From assembly GCF_013410405.1 (NCBI RefSeq), contig NZ_JACCFK010000001.1:434001-498000 (forward strand): a DNA stretch of 64,000 bases, read 5' to 3'. Position numbers and translations under genes: made by a program. The DNA is from Amycolatopsis endophytica. GTDB lineage: Bacteria > Actinomycetota > Actinomycetes > Mycobacteriales > Pseudonocardiaceae. The notes under the pieces are model-generated. The model saw only the letters and a program-made list of their open reading frames with translations. It made no database searches and was not told where the DNA came from. This document shows, piece by piece, positions 50,289 through 60,267 of the stretch. Numbering within the stretch: position 1 is the stretch's first letter; each line of letters opens with the position of its first letter.

Positions 50289-51242
50289 CTACTCATCACT
50301 TCCTACAGCGGCGAGCGCATCGGCCCCACCGACGATTTCGCTGATCTCCTGCGTGATCTGGGCCTGCCGGGCCTGGTTGGCCAGCCGGGTGTAGGTCTCC
50401 ACCAGCTCGCTGGCGTTGTCCGACGCCGACTTCATGGCGGTGCGGCGGGCGGCCAGCTCGGAAGCGGCCGACTCCAGCAGGGCCGAAAAGATCCGCGTGT
50501 TGATGTACTTCGGCAGCAGGGCCGACAGCAGGCGGTCGGCGCTGGGCTCGAACTCGTACGCGGGCGTGATCTCGCCGCCCTGCTGGGGCTGCGCCTCCTC
50601 GCCCTCGGCCAGGTACTCGACCTCCAGCGGGGCCATCCGCTTGGCGACCGGGGTCTGGGTCAGCATCGAGCGGAACTCGGTGTACACGATGTGCACCTCG
50701 TCCACGCCGAGGATCCCGTCCTCGCCGGGACCGTTCGCATCGTCGTCCGCACCGGCGAGGAACGCCTTGGTCAGGGTCTCCCCCGCCGTGGCGGCGTTCT
50801 CGTAGTGCGGCTGGTCCGAGAAGCCGGTCCAGCTGTCGACGACGTCGCGGTTGCGGAACCGGTAGTAGTTCAGGCCCTTGCCGCCGATGACGTAGACCTG
50901 CGGCTCCTTGCCCTCGGAGCGCAGCAGCGACAGCAGCTCCTCGGTGGCTCGCAGCACGTTGGTGTTGTAACCACCGCACAGGCCCTTGTCACTGGTCACC
51001 ACCAGAACGGCCGCCCGCTTGGGGTCGGGCCGCTCGACGAGGAACGGGTCGTCGAGGCTCGCGGCCCCGCCCGCCAGTGCGGAGAGCACCTTGGTGATCT
51101 CCGTGGCGTACGGGCGCGAAGCCTCGACCCGTGCCTGGGCACGGCCGATCCGCGAGGTGGCGATCAGCTCCATCGCCTTGGTGATCTTGCCGATCGATTT
51201 CGTCGCCCGGATCTTTGCCCGGAGCTCGCGAAGTTGCGCCAT
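50289..51242 (-). CDS. atpG: ATP synthase gamma subunit
   Basis: A 317-residue central stalk. N- and C-terminal helices that form the coiled coil are [20 protein letters not shown] and the [20 protein letters not shown] region. Actinobacterial insertion [13 protein letters not shown] about residue 210 makes it longer than E. coli gamma; similar inserts restrict hydrolysis in mycobacteria. Confidence 0.97.
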   Translation of the reverse strand: MAQLRELRAKIRATKSIGKITKAMELIATSRIGRAQARVEASRPYATEITKVLSALAGGAASLDDPFLVERPDPKRAAVLVVTSDKGLCGGYNTNVLRATEELLSLLRSEGKEPQVYVIGGKGLNYYRFRNRDVVDSWTGFSDQPHYENAATAGETLTKAFLAGADDDANGPGEDGILGVDEVHIVYTEFRSMLTQTPVAKRMAPLEVEYLAEGEEAQPQQGGEITPAYEFEPSADRLLSALLPKYINTRIFSALLESAASELAARRTAMKSASDNASELVETYTRLANQARQAQITQEISEIVGGADALAAVGSDE

Positions 51243-51253
51243 CAGCTATCCGG

Positions 51254-52897
51254 TCACTTCGTCGGGGCGGGCTTGTTGACCTTGACGGTCTCCTGCCCGA
51301 CCTTGTCGGCGTCCATCGCGTCGGCCTCGGCCTCGTTCACGAGCTGCTCACCGGAGGAGGTGGTGAAGCCCTTCTTGAACTCGGCCGCCGCCGCGGCGAC
51401 GCGCTCGGCCAGCTCGTCGGTCCACTTACCCTTGTCGCGGATCTCGGCGAGGATGTCGTCGTGCTTGTGGCGGATGTTCTCGAGCAGCTCGTGGTTGAAG
51501 CGAGCCACGTCCTCCACCGGCACGTCGTCGAAGTGGCCCTTGGTGCCGAGCCACACGGTCAGGACCTGCTGCTCGACCGGGACCGGCGAGTACTGCGGCT
51601 GCTTGAGCACCTCGTACAGGCGGGCACCGCGGTCCAGCTGGGCGCGCGAGGTCGGGTCCAGGTCGGAGGCGAAGGCGGCGAACGCCTGCAGCTCCTGGTA
51701 CTGGGACAGGTCGATCCGCAGCGAACCGGACACCGTCTTCATCGCCTTGATCTGCGCGTCACCACCGACGCGGGAGACCGAGGTGGTGACGTCGACCGCG
51801 GGGCGCTGACCCGAGTTGAACAGGTCCGACTGGAAGAAGCACTGGCCGTCGGTGATCGAGATGACGTTCGTCGGGATGTAGGCCGAGATGTCGTTGGCCT
51901 TCGTCTCGATGATCGGCAGACCGGTCAGCGAACCGCCGCCCAGCTCGTCGCTCAGCTTCGCGCACCGCTCGAGCAGCCGCGAGTGCAAGTAGAAGACGTC
52001 GCCGGGGAACGCCTCGCGGCCCGGCGGGCGGCGCAGCAGCAGCGAGATGGCGCGGTAGGCGTCGGCCTGCTTCGACAGGTCGTCGAACACGATCAGAACG
52101 TGCTTGCCCTGGTACATCCAGTGCTGGCCCAGCGCCGAACCGGTGTAGGGCGCCAGCCACTTGAAGCCGGCCGAGTCCGAGGCGGGGGCCGCGACGATCG
52201 TCGTGTACTCCAGCGCGCCCGCGTCCTCGAGGGACTTGCGGACACCCGCGATGGTCGAGCCCTTCTGGCCGATCGCCACGTAGATGCAGCGGACCTGCTT
52301 CGACGGGTCGCCGCTCGCCCAGTTGGCCTTCTGGTTGATGATCGTGTCGACGCAGACCGCGGTCTTGCCGGTCTTGCGGTCGCCGATGATCAGCTGGCGC
52401 TGACCGCGGCCGATCGGGGTCATCGCGTCGATCGCGGTGATACCGGTCTGCAGCGGCTCGGACACCGGCTGCCGCTGGACGACCGAGGCCGCCTGCAGCT
52501 CCAGCGCCCGGCGCTCGTCCGAGGAGATGTCACCGAGGCCGTCGATCGGCTTGCCGAGCGGGTCGATGACGCGGCCGAGGAAGCCCTCGCCGACCGGGAT
52601 CGACAGGATCTGCCCGGTGCGCTTGACCTCCTGGCCTTCCTCGATGTTCTCGTAGTTACCGAGGATGACGACACCGATCTGGCGCGGCTCCAGGTTCTGG
52701 GCCACGCCGAGGATGCCGCCGGGGAACTCCAGCAGCTCGTTGGCCATGGTCGAGGGCAGGCCCTCGACGTGGGCAACGCCGTCGCCGGTGTCCACGACGA
52801 CGCCGACCTCTTCCCGGTTCACTTCCGGTGAGTAACTCGAGACGTAGTTCTCGATCGCGCTACGGATCTCGTCCGAGGAGATCGTCAGCTCCGCCAT
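51254..52897 (-). CDS. atpA: ATP synthase alpha subunit
   Basis: A 547-residue non-catalytic nucleotide-binding subunit: [10 protein letters not shown] is Walker [11 protein letters not shown] and [11 protein letters not shown] follow. The C-terminus extends about 30 residues past E. coli alpha and ends in a Lys/Ala-rich tail, like the mycobacterial C-terminal extension that suppresses ATP hydrolysis. 52 bp after atpH. Confidence 0.97.
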   Translation of the reverse strand: MAELTISSDEIRSAIENYVSSYSPEVNREEVGVVVDTGDGVAHVEGLPSTMANELLEFPGGILGVAQNLEPRQIGVVILGNYENIEEGQEVKRTGQILSIPVGEGFLGRVIDPLGKPIDGLGDISSDERRALELQAASVVQRQPVSEPLQTGITAIDAMTPIGRGQRQLIIGDRKTGKTAVCVDTIINQKANWASGDPSKQVRCIYVAIGQKGSTIAGVRKSLEDAGALEYTTIVAAPASDSAGFKWLAPYTGSALGQHWMYQGKHVLIVFDDLSKQADAYRAISLLLRRPPGREAFPGDVFYLHSRLLERCAKLSDELGGGSLTGLPIIETKANDISAYIPTNVISITDGQCFFQSDLFNSGQRPAVDVTTSVSRVGGDAQIKAMKTVSGSLRIDLSQYQELQAFAAFASDLDPTSRAQLDRGARLYEVLKQPQYSPVPVEQQVLTVWLGTKGHFDDVPVEDVARFNHELLENIRHKHDDILAEIRDKGKWTDELAERVAAAAAEFKKGFTTSSGEQLVNEAEADAMDADKVGQETVKVNKPAPTK

Positions 52898-52949
52898 GTC
52901 GTTCCCGCTCTCGCTTCGTTCCTGCAGGTGTGCAAAGTCTTGTGTGGCG

Positions 52950-53783
52950 TCACGCCAGCTGCCGGCGCAGCGCGGCGATGCGGCCCGCGGTGCTGCCGTC
53001 GATGACCTCGTCGCCCACCCGGACGACGAGCCCGCCGCCGAGGCGGGGGTCGACCTCGACGTGCAGACCGATCGGCCGCCCGTAGATCCGGTGCAGCTGC
53101 TCGGCCAGCCGCTCCCGCTGCTCCGCGGACAGCTCGCTCGCGCTCGTGACGTACGCGACCGAACGCTCGCGGCGCTGGGCGGCCAGCTGGACCAGCTGGT
53201 CCAGGTTGAACCCGACGCTGCGGCCCGCCGACCGGCCGACGACCTGCTCGACCAGCGCGAGGGTGACGTCGTCAACCTTGCTCTGCAGCAGGTCCCGGAC
53301 CAGGCGGCGCTTCGCTTCGCCGGGCGCTGTCTGGTCGGACAGCGTCTGCTCCAGCTCCGGGTTGCTCACCACGATACGGGCGATCCGGAACAACTGGTCC
53401 TCGACCGAGTCCAGCTTCCCGGCCTTCTCCGCGCTGGTCAGCAGGGCGTTGCGGCCGAGCGACTCCAGTCCGTCGACCAGTTCACGCGGACTGGACCACC
53501 GGGCCGCGACCACGGCGTCGAGCACGCGCAGGGCCTGCTCGGACACCTTGCCGGACAGCAGCGAGCGGACCAGCCGCGTGCGGGCGTCCGGATCGGACGA
53601 GGCGTCGGCGACCGCGCGGCGCAGCCCGATCTCCCTGCCGAGCAGGTCGACCACGGCCAGCAGCTCGTTGCCGAGGGCAGCCGGGTCGGCGCCTGCCCCG
53701 CCGGTGACCTCGGACAACCGGGTCTCGGCGGCGGCGAGCGCTTCCCGGCTCGCGGCGTGCAGCGTCAGCGTCTGTGTAGTCAT
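52950..53783 (-). CDS. atpH: ATP synthase delta subunit
   Basis: A 277-residue delta (OSCP-like) subunit linking F1 to the b stalk; C-terminal [21 protein letters not shown] is the family signature. About 100 residues longer than E. coli delta, as in other actinobacteria. Unlike M. tuberculosis, where b and delta are fused, b is a separate gene here, 5 bp upstream. Confidence 0.95.
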   Translation of the reverse strand: MTTQTLTLHAASREALAAAETRLSEVTGGAGADPAALGNELLAVVDLLGREIGLRRAVADASSDPDARTRLVRSLLSGKVSEQALRVLDAVVAARWSSPRELVDGLESLGRNALLTSAEKAGKLDSVEDQLFRIARIVVSNPELEQTLSDQTAPGEAKRRLVRDLLQSKVDDVTLALVEQVVGRSAGRSVGFNLDQLVQLAAQRRERSVAYVTSASELSAEQRERLAEQLHRIYGRPIGLHVEVDPRLGGGLVVRVGDEVIDGSTAGRIAALRRQLA

Positions 53784-53788
53784 CGGCG

Positions 53789-54340
53789 TTACTTCCGAGC
53801 CCCGTTACCCGCGCTCGAACCGAGCTCGGTGAGGAACCGGTCGACCGTGCCACGGCGACGGACCTCGTCCTCGAGGTGCTCCCCGACGATCCGGCTCGCC
53901 AGCTCGATCGAGTTGCGGCCCAGCTCGTTGCGCAGCTCCGTGACGATCTGTGCCTTCTCGGCCTGCAGGGCGGCGTGGCCCTGCGCGACGATCCGGGCCG
54001 ACTCGTCCTGCGCCTCGGCCCGCAGCTCCTCCTTGATCCGCTCCGCCTCGAGGCGGGCGTCGTCGCGGATCTTGGCGGCCTCGGAGTAGGCGTCCTTCAG
54101 CTGGGCCTGGTACTTCGCGAGCGCCTCTTCGGCCTCGGCCTGCGCCTTCTCCGCCTTGGCGATGCCACCCTCGATGGCCGCCGTGCGCTCTTCGTACATC
54201 TTCTCGAAGCGCGGCACGGCGAACTTCTTGAGCAGCCACAGCAGGATCAGGAAGGCCACCAGGCCGAGGATGAGCTCGCTCAGGTGCGGGATCACCGGGT
54301 TCGGCGCCGCTTCCTGGGCCAGCACGATCTGGGTCTTCAC
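53789..54340 (-). CDS. atpF: ATP synthase b subunit
   Basis: About 183 residues: one N-terminal membrane helix (LILGLVAFLILLWLL) and a long charged coiled coil forming the peripheral stalk. Two adjacent GTG codons (54343, 54340) lie 5-8 bases after GGGAG and are better starts than the upstream TTG at 54355, which overlaps that ribosome site. Confidence 0.95.
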   Translation of the reverse strand: MKTQIVLAQEAAPNPVIPHLSELILGLVAFLILLWLLKKFAVPRFEKMYEERTAAIEGGIAKAEKAQAEAEEALAKYQAQLKDAYSEAAKIRDDARLEAERIKEELRAEAQDESARIVAQGHAALQAEKAQIVTELRNELGRNSIELASRIVGEHLEDEVRRRGTVDRFLTELGSSAGNGARK

Positions 54341-54371
54341 CACAACGTCTCCCAACGCGTCAGGCGGACGA

Positions 54372-54623
54372 TCAGGCAGAAGCGATGAAGTACACGACCA
54401 GGCCGATCAGGGCGAGCACCTCGGTCAGCACGAAGGTGGTCCAGGCGATACCCATGAGCTTGCCCTGGGCCTCCGGCTGACGGGCGGTGCCGTTGATGAC
54501 GGCGGCCCAGATCAGACCCACACCGATACCCGGGCCGATGGCGCCCAGACCGTAACCGATGGCCGCCAGGCCCTGGTTCAGGTTGATGGTCTCAGCGGCC
54601 TGGGCGAGAACGATGCTGCTCAC
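54372..54623 (-). CDS. atpE: ATP synthase c subunit
   Basis: An 83-residue hairpin of two helices forming the proton ring. The polar loop is [10 protein letters not shown] and the proton-binding acid is Glu68 in [14 protein letters not shown] start. Bedaquiline acts at this glutamate in mycobacteria; neighbouring residues differ here. Confidence 0.96.
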   Translation of the reverse strand: MSSIVLAQAAETINLNQGLAAIGYGLGAIGPGIGVGLIWAAVINGTARQPEAQGKLMGIAWTTFVLTEVLALIGLVVYFIASA

Positions 54624-54687
54624 TTGCGTTTCCCTTTCACTCGGTCCGCTACCACGCGGATCGGGGGCTTGCGGTTGGTTTTCTTTC

Positions 54688-55470
54688 CTAGTGGTCCGAG
54701 GCCAGCGCCTGGCCGATGTAGTTCGCCGACAGCACGGCGAACACGTAGGCCTGGATCACCTGGATCAGCGCTTCCACGAAAGTCATCAGAATGGCGAACG
54801 CCCACGAGACCACCGAGATCGGCTTGAACACGCCACCCGCGTGCAGCAGCAGGAACTCGCCCGCGACGGTGAACACCAGCAGGATCAGGTGGCCGGCGAA
54901 CATCGCGGCGAACACCCGGACCGCCAGCGTGAGCGGGTTGAGGACGAACTTCTGCAGGAACTCGATCGGCGTCAGCAGGATGTAGATCGGGCCGGGAGCG
55001 CCCGGCGGCACGGTCGCGTGCTTGAGGTAGCCGACGAAACCGTGCCGCTTGAACCCGACGTAGTGGTAGACCGGGTAAACCACCAGCAGCGAAAGCGCGA
55101 GTGGGAAACCGATGTGCGAGAAGGTCGGGAACTGGAAGACCGGGATGATCCCGAAGATGTTGTTGATCAGCACGAAGCTGAACAGTGCGAGGACCAGGGG
55201 GACGAAGGGCCGGAAGTCCTTGGACCCGATCTGTTCGCGGGCGATGCCGTTGCGCGCGAAGTCGTAGGCGTACTCGGCGACGAACTGCACCTTGCCCGGC
55301 ACGATCTTGAGCTTGCGCGAGGACAGCATGAAGAAGGCCGCGATGATGATCACCGACAGCACGACCATGATCATCGGCTTCGTCACGCCGAGGAAAATCG
55401 CCGGCAGCTCGAAGTCTCCGGCACCCGGGGGCATGAAGGTGTCGCCCTCGGCCATAACCAGCGCGCCCAA
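54688..55470 (-). CDS. atpB: ATP synthase a subunit
   Basis: A 260-residue membrane subunit with five to six helices. The essential Arg lies in [21 protein letters not shown] at 55470 has an ideal AAGGAG five bases before it, whereas the ATG at 55455 has none, so I take the TTG. First structural gene of the atp operon. Confidence 0.94.
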   Translation of the reverse strand: MGALVMAEGDTFMPPGAGDFELPAIFLGVTKPMIMVVLSVIIIAAFFMLSSRKLKIVPGKVQFVAEYAYDFARNGIAREQIGSKDFRPFVPLVLALFSFVLINNIFGIIPVFQFPTFSHIGFPLALSLLVVYPVYHYVGFKRHGFVGYLKHATVPPGAPGPIYILLTPIEFLQKFVLNPLTLAVRVFAAMFAGHLILLVFTVAGEFLLLHAGGVFKPISVVSWAFAILMTFVEALIQVIQAYVFAVLSANYIGQALASDH

Positions 55471-55817
55471 CTGGGCTCCTTCCGGTTCTCCCGGCCGGCG
55501 TTCACTCCGCCGGGGGAATCGTCACGATCTGGACTTAACGTACCCGATACGTTTCGGGTAGTTGGAGGCGGATCCCCTGAGTGAACACCGCGTGTACGGT
55601 CAGCCACTTGAGGGTTTCGGCGGTACGATCTCCGACGGCAGAACCGGCACACCGTGCTCAGCGGCCATCCGTCACGATCGCCACATTGCTGGTCGGTTCC
55701 CGCATCGCAGAGCGTGGCCGAAGGCCCACCTCCACACTCGCGGACGATACCAGCCGGTAAAACGCCACCGTACGGGCGTACTTCTAACGGCGGGAAAGCG
55801 CCTGCGACCAGCGCGGA
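55471..55817. promoter_or_regulatory. Leader/promoter region of the atp operon
   Basis: 347 bp between the AtpI-like gene and atpB without a supported ORF. It contains a perfect hairpin TACCCGA-N6-TCGGGTA (55541-55560), 70 bp before atpB, and A/T-richer stretches near 55535-55560 and 55750-55790 that could hold promoters on the minus strand. The length suggests atpB has its own promoter and an untranslated leader. Confidence 0.5.
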
Positions 55818-56249
55818 TCAGCTGGGGATGATGGTGGGGATCTTCGTCCTGCGGAAGGCGAGGAACTCCGCGGCCGCCCAGACCAGGATCACGGCCAGCG
55901 TGGTGAAGGCCAGCGAGTAGCGGTTGAACGCGTCGACACCCTTGAGTGCGGTCATCACGCCGAACAGGACCAGCACCTTGAGGATGTAGCCGCCGATGGC
56001 CACGGCCATCACGGCGAACGGCTCCATGGCCGCCGACTTGCGCATCATGAACAGCGTCACCAGCGAGGACGCGAACGCGACCACGCCACCGACCAGTGAC
56101 CCCAGCAGGCCGGGCACGCCGGCCAGCACCGTGGAGACGACCGCCCCGATGACGACCGTGGCCAGCGCGGGCCAGAGCGCGAAACGCAGCATCGCGTCGG
56201 CCAGCTTGAGCACCGACTGCGCGTGCGGGTTCTCGGTCTTGTCGGTCAT
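55818..56249 (-). CDS. AtpI-like membrane protein (Rv1303-type)
   Basis: A 143-residue protein with four predicted helices (FALWPALATVVIGAVVS, SLVGGVVAFASSLVTLFMM, VMAVAIGGYILKVLVLFG, LAVILVWAAAEFLAF). Located before atpB like AtpI, it may help c-ring assembly. Start ATG overlapping the wecA stop (ATGA). Confidence 0.87.
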   Translation of the reverse strand: MTDKTENPHAQSVLKLADAMLRFALWPALATVVIGAVVSTVLAGVPGLLGSLVGGVVAFASSLVTLFMMRKSAAMEPFAVMAVAIGGYILKVLVLFGVMTALKGVDAFNRYSLAFTTLAVILVWAAAEFLAFRRTKIPTIIPS

Positions 56250-57406
56250 GACACTCCCTGGTTCCGCGACCTCAGGCGCGGAATGACGGACACGATCCCG
56301 GCGAGCACGAGGCCCGCACCGACGATCCAGAGTACAGCCGTCGTGTCGAACAGCGTCATCGAGACCGCACCGAAGCCGAGCAGGCCCGCCCACAGGTAGA
56401 TCAGCAGCACCGCGCGGCGCTGCGAGTGACCGATCTCCAGCAGGCGGTGGTGCAGGTGCATCTTGTCCGCGGCGAACGGGCTCTCCCCGCGCCGCGTGCG
56501 CCGGATGACCGCCATCAGCAGGTCCAGCACCGGCAGGAACAGGACCGCGACGACGACCAGCAGCGGCGAGAGCAGCGCCAGCGCGTCCGAGCCGCCGAAG
56601 CGGGTGTAGTTGATCTTCCCGGACGCCGAGGTGGTGGCACCGGCCAGCATCAGCCCGATCATCATCGAGCCGGAGTCGCCCATGAAGATCTTCGCGGGCT
56701 GGAAGTTGTGCGGCAGGAAACCCAGACAGGCCCCGGCGAGGGTGGCGGCGATCAGCGCGGGCGGGTAGACGCCGACGTCCCCGCCCTGCGAGTTGAGCAG
56801 CCCCAGCGAGAACGCGCAGGTCGCGGCCGCCGCGATGAACCCGAGCCCGGCGGCGAGACCGTCCAGGCCGTCCACGAAGTTGACGGCGTTGACCAGCACC
56901 ACCACGAGCAGCACCATCAGCAGCCCGCCCTGGTTGTTGTCCAGGGTGACGACCGAGCCGAGCGCGTCGCCGTTGCCGCCCCACGGCACCCAGAAAACGT
57001 TCCACTGGACGCCGAAGATGACCAGGATCCCGGCGCACATGACCTGCCCGGCGAGCTTGGTCCACGCGTCGATCTCGAACCGGTCGTCCAGTGCGCCGAT
57101 CAGGACGATCACGCCACCGCCGATCAGCACACCGACCGGGTCGAGCGAGAAGTCGAACGCGCGGCGCAGCACCGGCAGCTGGTGGGCCATCGCCATGCCG
57201 CCGACGACGCCCAGGTACATGCCGACACCGCCCATGCGCGGGATCGGGATGACGTGCACGTCGCGGGCACGCGGGTTGGCGATCGCGCCGAGGCGGATGG
57301 CCAGGCGGCGGATGACGCCGGTGAGCAGGAACGTCAGGGTCGCGGCGATGAGGCCGACGAGGATGTACTCCCGGATCGGGAGCCCGGCTGTCGTGACGGG
57401 GGTCAT
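56246..57406 (-). CDS. wecA: Polyprenyl-phosphate GlcNAc-1-phosphate transferase (WecA/Rfe)
   Basis: A 386-residue, 11-helix enzyme loading GlcNAc-1-P onto decaprenyl-phosphate. Active-site motifs are LIGALDDRFEID, NFVDGLDGLAAG and FMGDSGSMMIG. In mycobacteria this starts the arabinogalactan linker, so it points to a mycolata-like or related cell wall. Overlaps tsaC by one base and the AtpI-like gene by four. Confidence 0.93.
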   Translation of the reverse strand: MTPVTTAGLPIREYILVGLIAATLTFLLTGVIRRLAIRLGAIANPRARDVHVIPIPRMGGVGMYLGVVGGMAMAHQLPVLRRAFDFSLDPVGVLIGGGVIVLIGALDDRFEIDAWTKLAGQVMCAGILVIFGVQWNVFWVPWGGNGDALGSVVTLDNNQGGLLMVLLVVVLVNAVNFVDGLDGLAAGLGFIAAAATCAFSLGLLNSQGGDVGVYPPALIAATLAGACLGFLPHNFQPAKIFMGDSGSMMIGLMLAGATTSASGKINYTRFGGSDALALLSPLLVVVAVLFLPVLDLLMAVIRRTRRGESPFAADKMHLHHRLLEIGHSQRRAVLLIYLWAGLLGFGAVSMTLFDTTAVLWIVGAGLVLAGIVSVIPRLRSRNQGVS

Positions 57407-58056
57407 CAGGACGGGGTCTTCACCGGCGCGCCGAGAACCTCGCTCACCGCTTCGGCTGTGACCGCGCCCGCGCGCAGCAGCACGGGCTCGTCGCCGGTCA
57501 GATCGATGATGGACGAGGGCACCGGCTCGCCGCTGGGCCCGCCGTCGAGGTAGACCGAGACGGACTCGCCGAGCTGGTCCTGCGCTTCCTGCGCGTTGGA
57601 CGCGGGCGGCTGGCCGGAGACGTTGGCGCTGGAGACGGCCATCGGGCCGACCTCGCGCAGCAGCTCCAGCGCGACCGGGTGCAGCGGCATCCGCAGCATG
57701 ACCGTGCCGCGCGTGGTGCCCAGGTCCCAGCGCAGGCTGGGCGCGTGCGGGAGCACAATGGACAGATCACCGGGCCAGAACGCCTCGATCAGGGCCCGCG
57801 CCTGCGGCGGAACCCCGAGCACCAGACCGTCTATTGTGGACCAGGAGCCGACCAGGACGCCGACGGGCATGTCGGGGCCGCGGTTCTTCGCCCGCAGCAG
57901 GGCGCGCACGGCGTTCGAGTCGAACGCGTCCGCGCCGATGCCGTACACCGTGTCCGTGGGCAGCACGACCAGGCGCCCCGAACGCACCGCGCTCGCCGCC
58001 GCCGCCAGCCCTTCCGCCCGCGACTCCGGACGGCTGCAGTCGTACACCGCGCTCAT
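57406..58056 (-). CDS. tsaC: L-threonylcarbamoyladenylate synthase (Sua5/YrdC/TsaC)
   Basis: A 216-residue YrdC-fold enzyme making the intermediate for the t6A37 tRNA modification. LPTDTVYGIGADAF, KNRGPDMPVGVLV and SSANVSGQPPASN are the signatures. Short form without the Sua5 C-terminal domain. Follows prmC as in M. tuberculosis. Confidence 0.94.
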   Translation of the reverse strand: MSAVYDCSRPESRAEGLAAAASAVRSGRLVVLPTDTVYGIGADAFDSNAVRALLRAKNRGPDMPVGVLVGSWSTIDGLVLGVPPQARALIEAFWPGDLSIVLPHAPSLRWDLGTTRGTVMLRMPLHPVALELLREVGPMAVSSANVSGQPPASNAQEAQDQLGESVSVYLDGGPSGEPVPSSIIDLTGDEPVLLRAGAVTAEAVSEVLGAPVKTPS

Positions 58057-58116
58057 GGGGTGAAGACTATTCCCGCGTGTGTGATGCCTTCGTCCGAGGG
58101 TCGTGGTGCGCGTCTC

Positions 58117-58980
58117 TCAGGCACGCAGGGCGGTGACGAAGCGGGGGCGGCCGGCGAGGTCGCGGTGGTCCCGCACGTCGGTGAGCACCTTGCGGCCCGC
58201 GACCAGGGCCGGGGCGGCCGAGCCGTGCGTGTCGTCGTGCTCGATGGCCACTCCCCCGCCGCGCTTGAGCAGGCGGCAGGCGGTCGCGACGGCCTGACGG
58301 ACCACCGCCAAGCCGCCGTCATGGGCGAAGACGGCCTGGGGCGGGTCGAAGTCGACGACCTCGGGGGGCAGGTCACCACCCGGCGGGACGTACGGCGGAT
58401 TGCACACCACCAGGTCCACCAGGCCGTCCAGCTCGGCGAAGATCGTCGTGTCGCCGACGTCGCCGGAGTACAGCCGGATCGGCGTGTCACCGGCCGCGGC
58501 CTGCTTCTCCGCGTTGTGCCGGGCCCAGGCCAGCGCGTTCGAGTCGACGTCGACCGCGTAGACCACGGCGTCCGGCCGCTCGTGCGCGATCGCCAGCGCC
58601 AGCGCACCCGAACCGGTGCACAGGTCGACCACCACCGGGTACTCGCGGCCGTGGATGTGCCGCAGCCCCCACTCGACCAGCAGCTCGGTCTCCGGACGCG
58701 GGATGAACACGCCAGGTCCGACGTCCAGCGTGATACCGGCGAACCCGGCCCACCCGGTCAGGTGCTGCAGCGGCACCCGCTTCGCCCGCTGCGCGACCAG
58801 CTTGCCGATCGCCTCGATCACCGGCGGATCCACCAGCGGCACCAGCGGCAGCCGCCCGCGGTCCACACCCAGGACGTGCGCGGCGATCGACTCGGCATCG
58901 GCACGGGGCGAGGCCACCCCGGCCTCTTCCAGGATGCGCATCGCCTCGAGGATCGCCAGACGCAACGGTTGCCGCTTCAC
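58117..58980 (-). CDS. prmC: Release-factor glutamine methyltransferase
   Basis: A 287-residue SAM enzyme that methylates the Gln of the GGQ loop in RF1/RF2. SAM motif VVDLCTGSGALALAIAHE and catalytic CNPPYVPPG. GTG start at 58980 (VKRQPLRLAIL); upstream in-frame codons lie in the merR region. Usually next to prfA; here a MerR/hydrolase pair intervenes. Confidence 0.94.
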   Translation of the reverse strand: MKRQPLRLAILEAMRILEEAGVASPRADAESIAAHVLGVDRGRLPLVPLVDPPVIEAIGKLVAQRAKRVPLQHLTGWAGFAGITLDVGPGVFIPRPETELLVEWGLRHIHGREYPVVVDLCTGSGALALAIAHERPDAVVYAVDVDSNALAWARHNAEKQAAAGDTPIRLYSGDVGDTTIFAELDGLVDLVVCNPPYVPPGGDLPPEVVDFDPPQAVFAHDGGLAVVRQAVATACRLLKRGGGVAIEHDDTHGSAAPALVAGRKVLTDVRDHRDLAGRPRFVTALRA

Positions 58981-59002
58981 GGACCTAACTGTTCCACAGC
59001 GG

Positions 59003-59350
59003 TCATCCGGTCGCGGGCACATATGCCGCGAGCGCTCCGCGCGTCTGCCGCAGATCGTCGATGCGCGAGTCCAGCGCCGCCAACTGCTCACGCAGCGTGC
59101 TCACCAGCGACGGGCACAGCTCCAGCTCCGGCTTCTCACCACGGGCGCACGGCAGCACCTTCCGGATCACGCAGGTCGACAGGCCCGCGGCCAGCAAGGC
59201 CCTGATCTGCCTGACCGTGACCACGGCGCCCTCGTCGTAGACGCGGTAGCCGTTGCCGTCCCGGTCCGGCACCAGGAGCTCCTGCTCCTCGTAGTAGCGC
59301 AGCAACCGCTGGCTGACGCCGGTCCGGGCGGAAAGCTCACCGATCAGCAT
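59003..59350 (-). CDS. MerR-family transcriptional regulator
   Basis: A 115-residue regulator: winged helix MLIGELSARTGVSQRLLRYYEEQ...GYRVYDE and a dimer helix. Cys residues at LSTCVIRKVLPCARGE and LELCPSL could sense a metal or oxidant, unproven. Divergent from the hydrolase, whose promoter has a MerR-style 19-bp spacer. Confidence 0.87.
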   Translation of the reverse strand: MLIGELSARTGVSQRLLRYYEEQELLVPDRDGNGYRVYDEGAVVTVRQIRALLAAGLSTCVIRKVLPCARGEKPELELCPSLVSTLREQLAALDSRIDDLRQTRGALAAYVPATG

Positions 59351-59370
59351 GCGACCTCGCTCACTCGGGT

Positions 59371-59401
59371 TTGACCTTCACACCGGTGTCAGTTCCTAAC
59401 G
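59371..59401 (+). promoter_or_regulatory. MerR-type promoter of the hydrolase gene
   Basis: TTGACC (59371-59376) and CTAACG (59396-59401) are separated by 19 bp, the long spacer typical of MerR-controlled promoters. The spacer holds ACACCGGTGT, a perfect palindrome. Transcription would begin at or near the hydrolase ATG (59409), giving a leaderless mRNA. Confidence 0.65.
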
Positions 59402-59408
59402 TCGCCGC

Positions 59409-60176
59409 ATGACCGAACATTTCTCGCACATCGTCCGCGGTTCCGGGCCGGGTCTGCTGCTCGCGCACGGCGGTGGCGGCAGTATCGAGGCCAACTACGG
59501 CCCGATCCTCGACGACCTCGCCCGCACACACACCGTGGTCGGACCGGACTACCCCGGTTCGGGCGCGACACCCCGCCGGGGCCCACTGGACCTGGACGAC
59601 CTGGCCGACGGCCTCGTGGCGACCGCGGTGTCCGCCGGAGTGGAGCGCTTCACGATCCTCGGGTACTCGCTCGGGACGGCGGTCGCGGTCCGGGCGACCA
59701 CGCGTCATCCGTCGCGGGTCACTGGGCTGGTGCTGACCGCGGGGTTCGCGTATCCGTCCCATCAGATGCGGTTGGCGGTTTCGGTGTGGCGGCGGTTGTT
59801 GTCCCTCGGGGAACGGGAGCTGCTGGCTCGATTCGTGACTTACGCGGCGATGGGCGGAGGGTATTTGAACGCGCTCTTGGCGTCCGAAGTGGACGCTGTG
59901 CTCGACGGGCTGGTGGTGCCGGAGGGGACGCCGGAGCAGGTCGATCTGGTGGAGTCGGTGGATACGCGGGCGGAGTTGGGGGGTGTCGCGGTGCCTGCGC
60001 TGGTGATCGGGACGCGGCAGGACCTGCTGGCGCCGGTGGGGTTGTCGCGGGAGCTGGCTGACGGGATTCCCGGGGCCGGGTATGTGGAGATCGAGGCCGG
60101 GCATTTGATGCAGGTGGAGGCTCGGGATGCCTGGCTGGGGGAGATTCGGAAGTTCCTGGCGGGGGTGGGTGGGTAG
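59409..60176 (+). CDS. Alpha/beta hydrolase under MerR control
   Basis: A 255-residue hydrolase. Nucleophile in LGYSLGTAVAV, acid likely in IGTRQDLLAPV and His in EAGHLMQVEA. Oxyanion segment LAHGGGGSIEAN. The GC skew changes in the second half (more G-rich wobble), within one continuous frame. Probably made when the MerR protein senses its ligand. Confidence 0.85.
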   Translation: MTEHFSHIVRGSGPGLLLAHGGGGSIEANYGPILDDLARTHTVVGPDYPGSGATPRRGPLDLDDLADGLVATAVSAGVERFTILGYSLGTAVAVRATTRHPSRVTGLVLTAGFAYPSHQMRLAVSVWRRLLSLGERELLARFVTYAAMGGGYLNALLASEVDAVLDGLVVPEGTPEQVDLVESVDTRAELGGVAVPALVIGTRQDLLAPVGLSRELADGIPGAGYVEIEAGHLMQVEARDAWLGEIRKFLAGVGG

Positions 60177-60206
60177 GTAGGTTCGGGGGTGGGCGCGTTC
60201 CGTTGC

Positions 60207-60267
60207 CGGGTGGCGGTTGCGAGCGTGGGGTTCCACGTTCGGGCACGTGAGTTCCGCGTTCGCGGGG
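60207..60267. repeat. GAGT/TTCCACGTTC short repeats before the prfA end
   Basis: Units TGCGAGCGTGGGGTTCCACG and GGGCACGTGAGTTCCGCG followed by TTCGCGGGG. Same family as 21896-22076 and 36107-36150. Lies between the hydrolase and the convergent prfA. Confidence 0.6.

Noticed and set aside
55541..55560. A riboswitch or terminator before atpB
   Set aside because: The hairpin has 7-bp arms only and no U-run or known aptamer sequence, so it is recorded only as part of the leader region.
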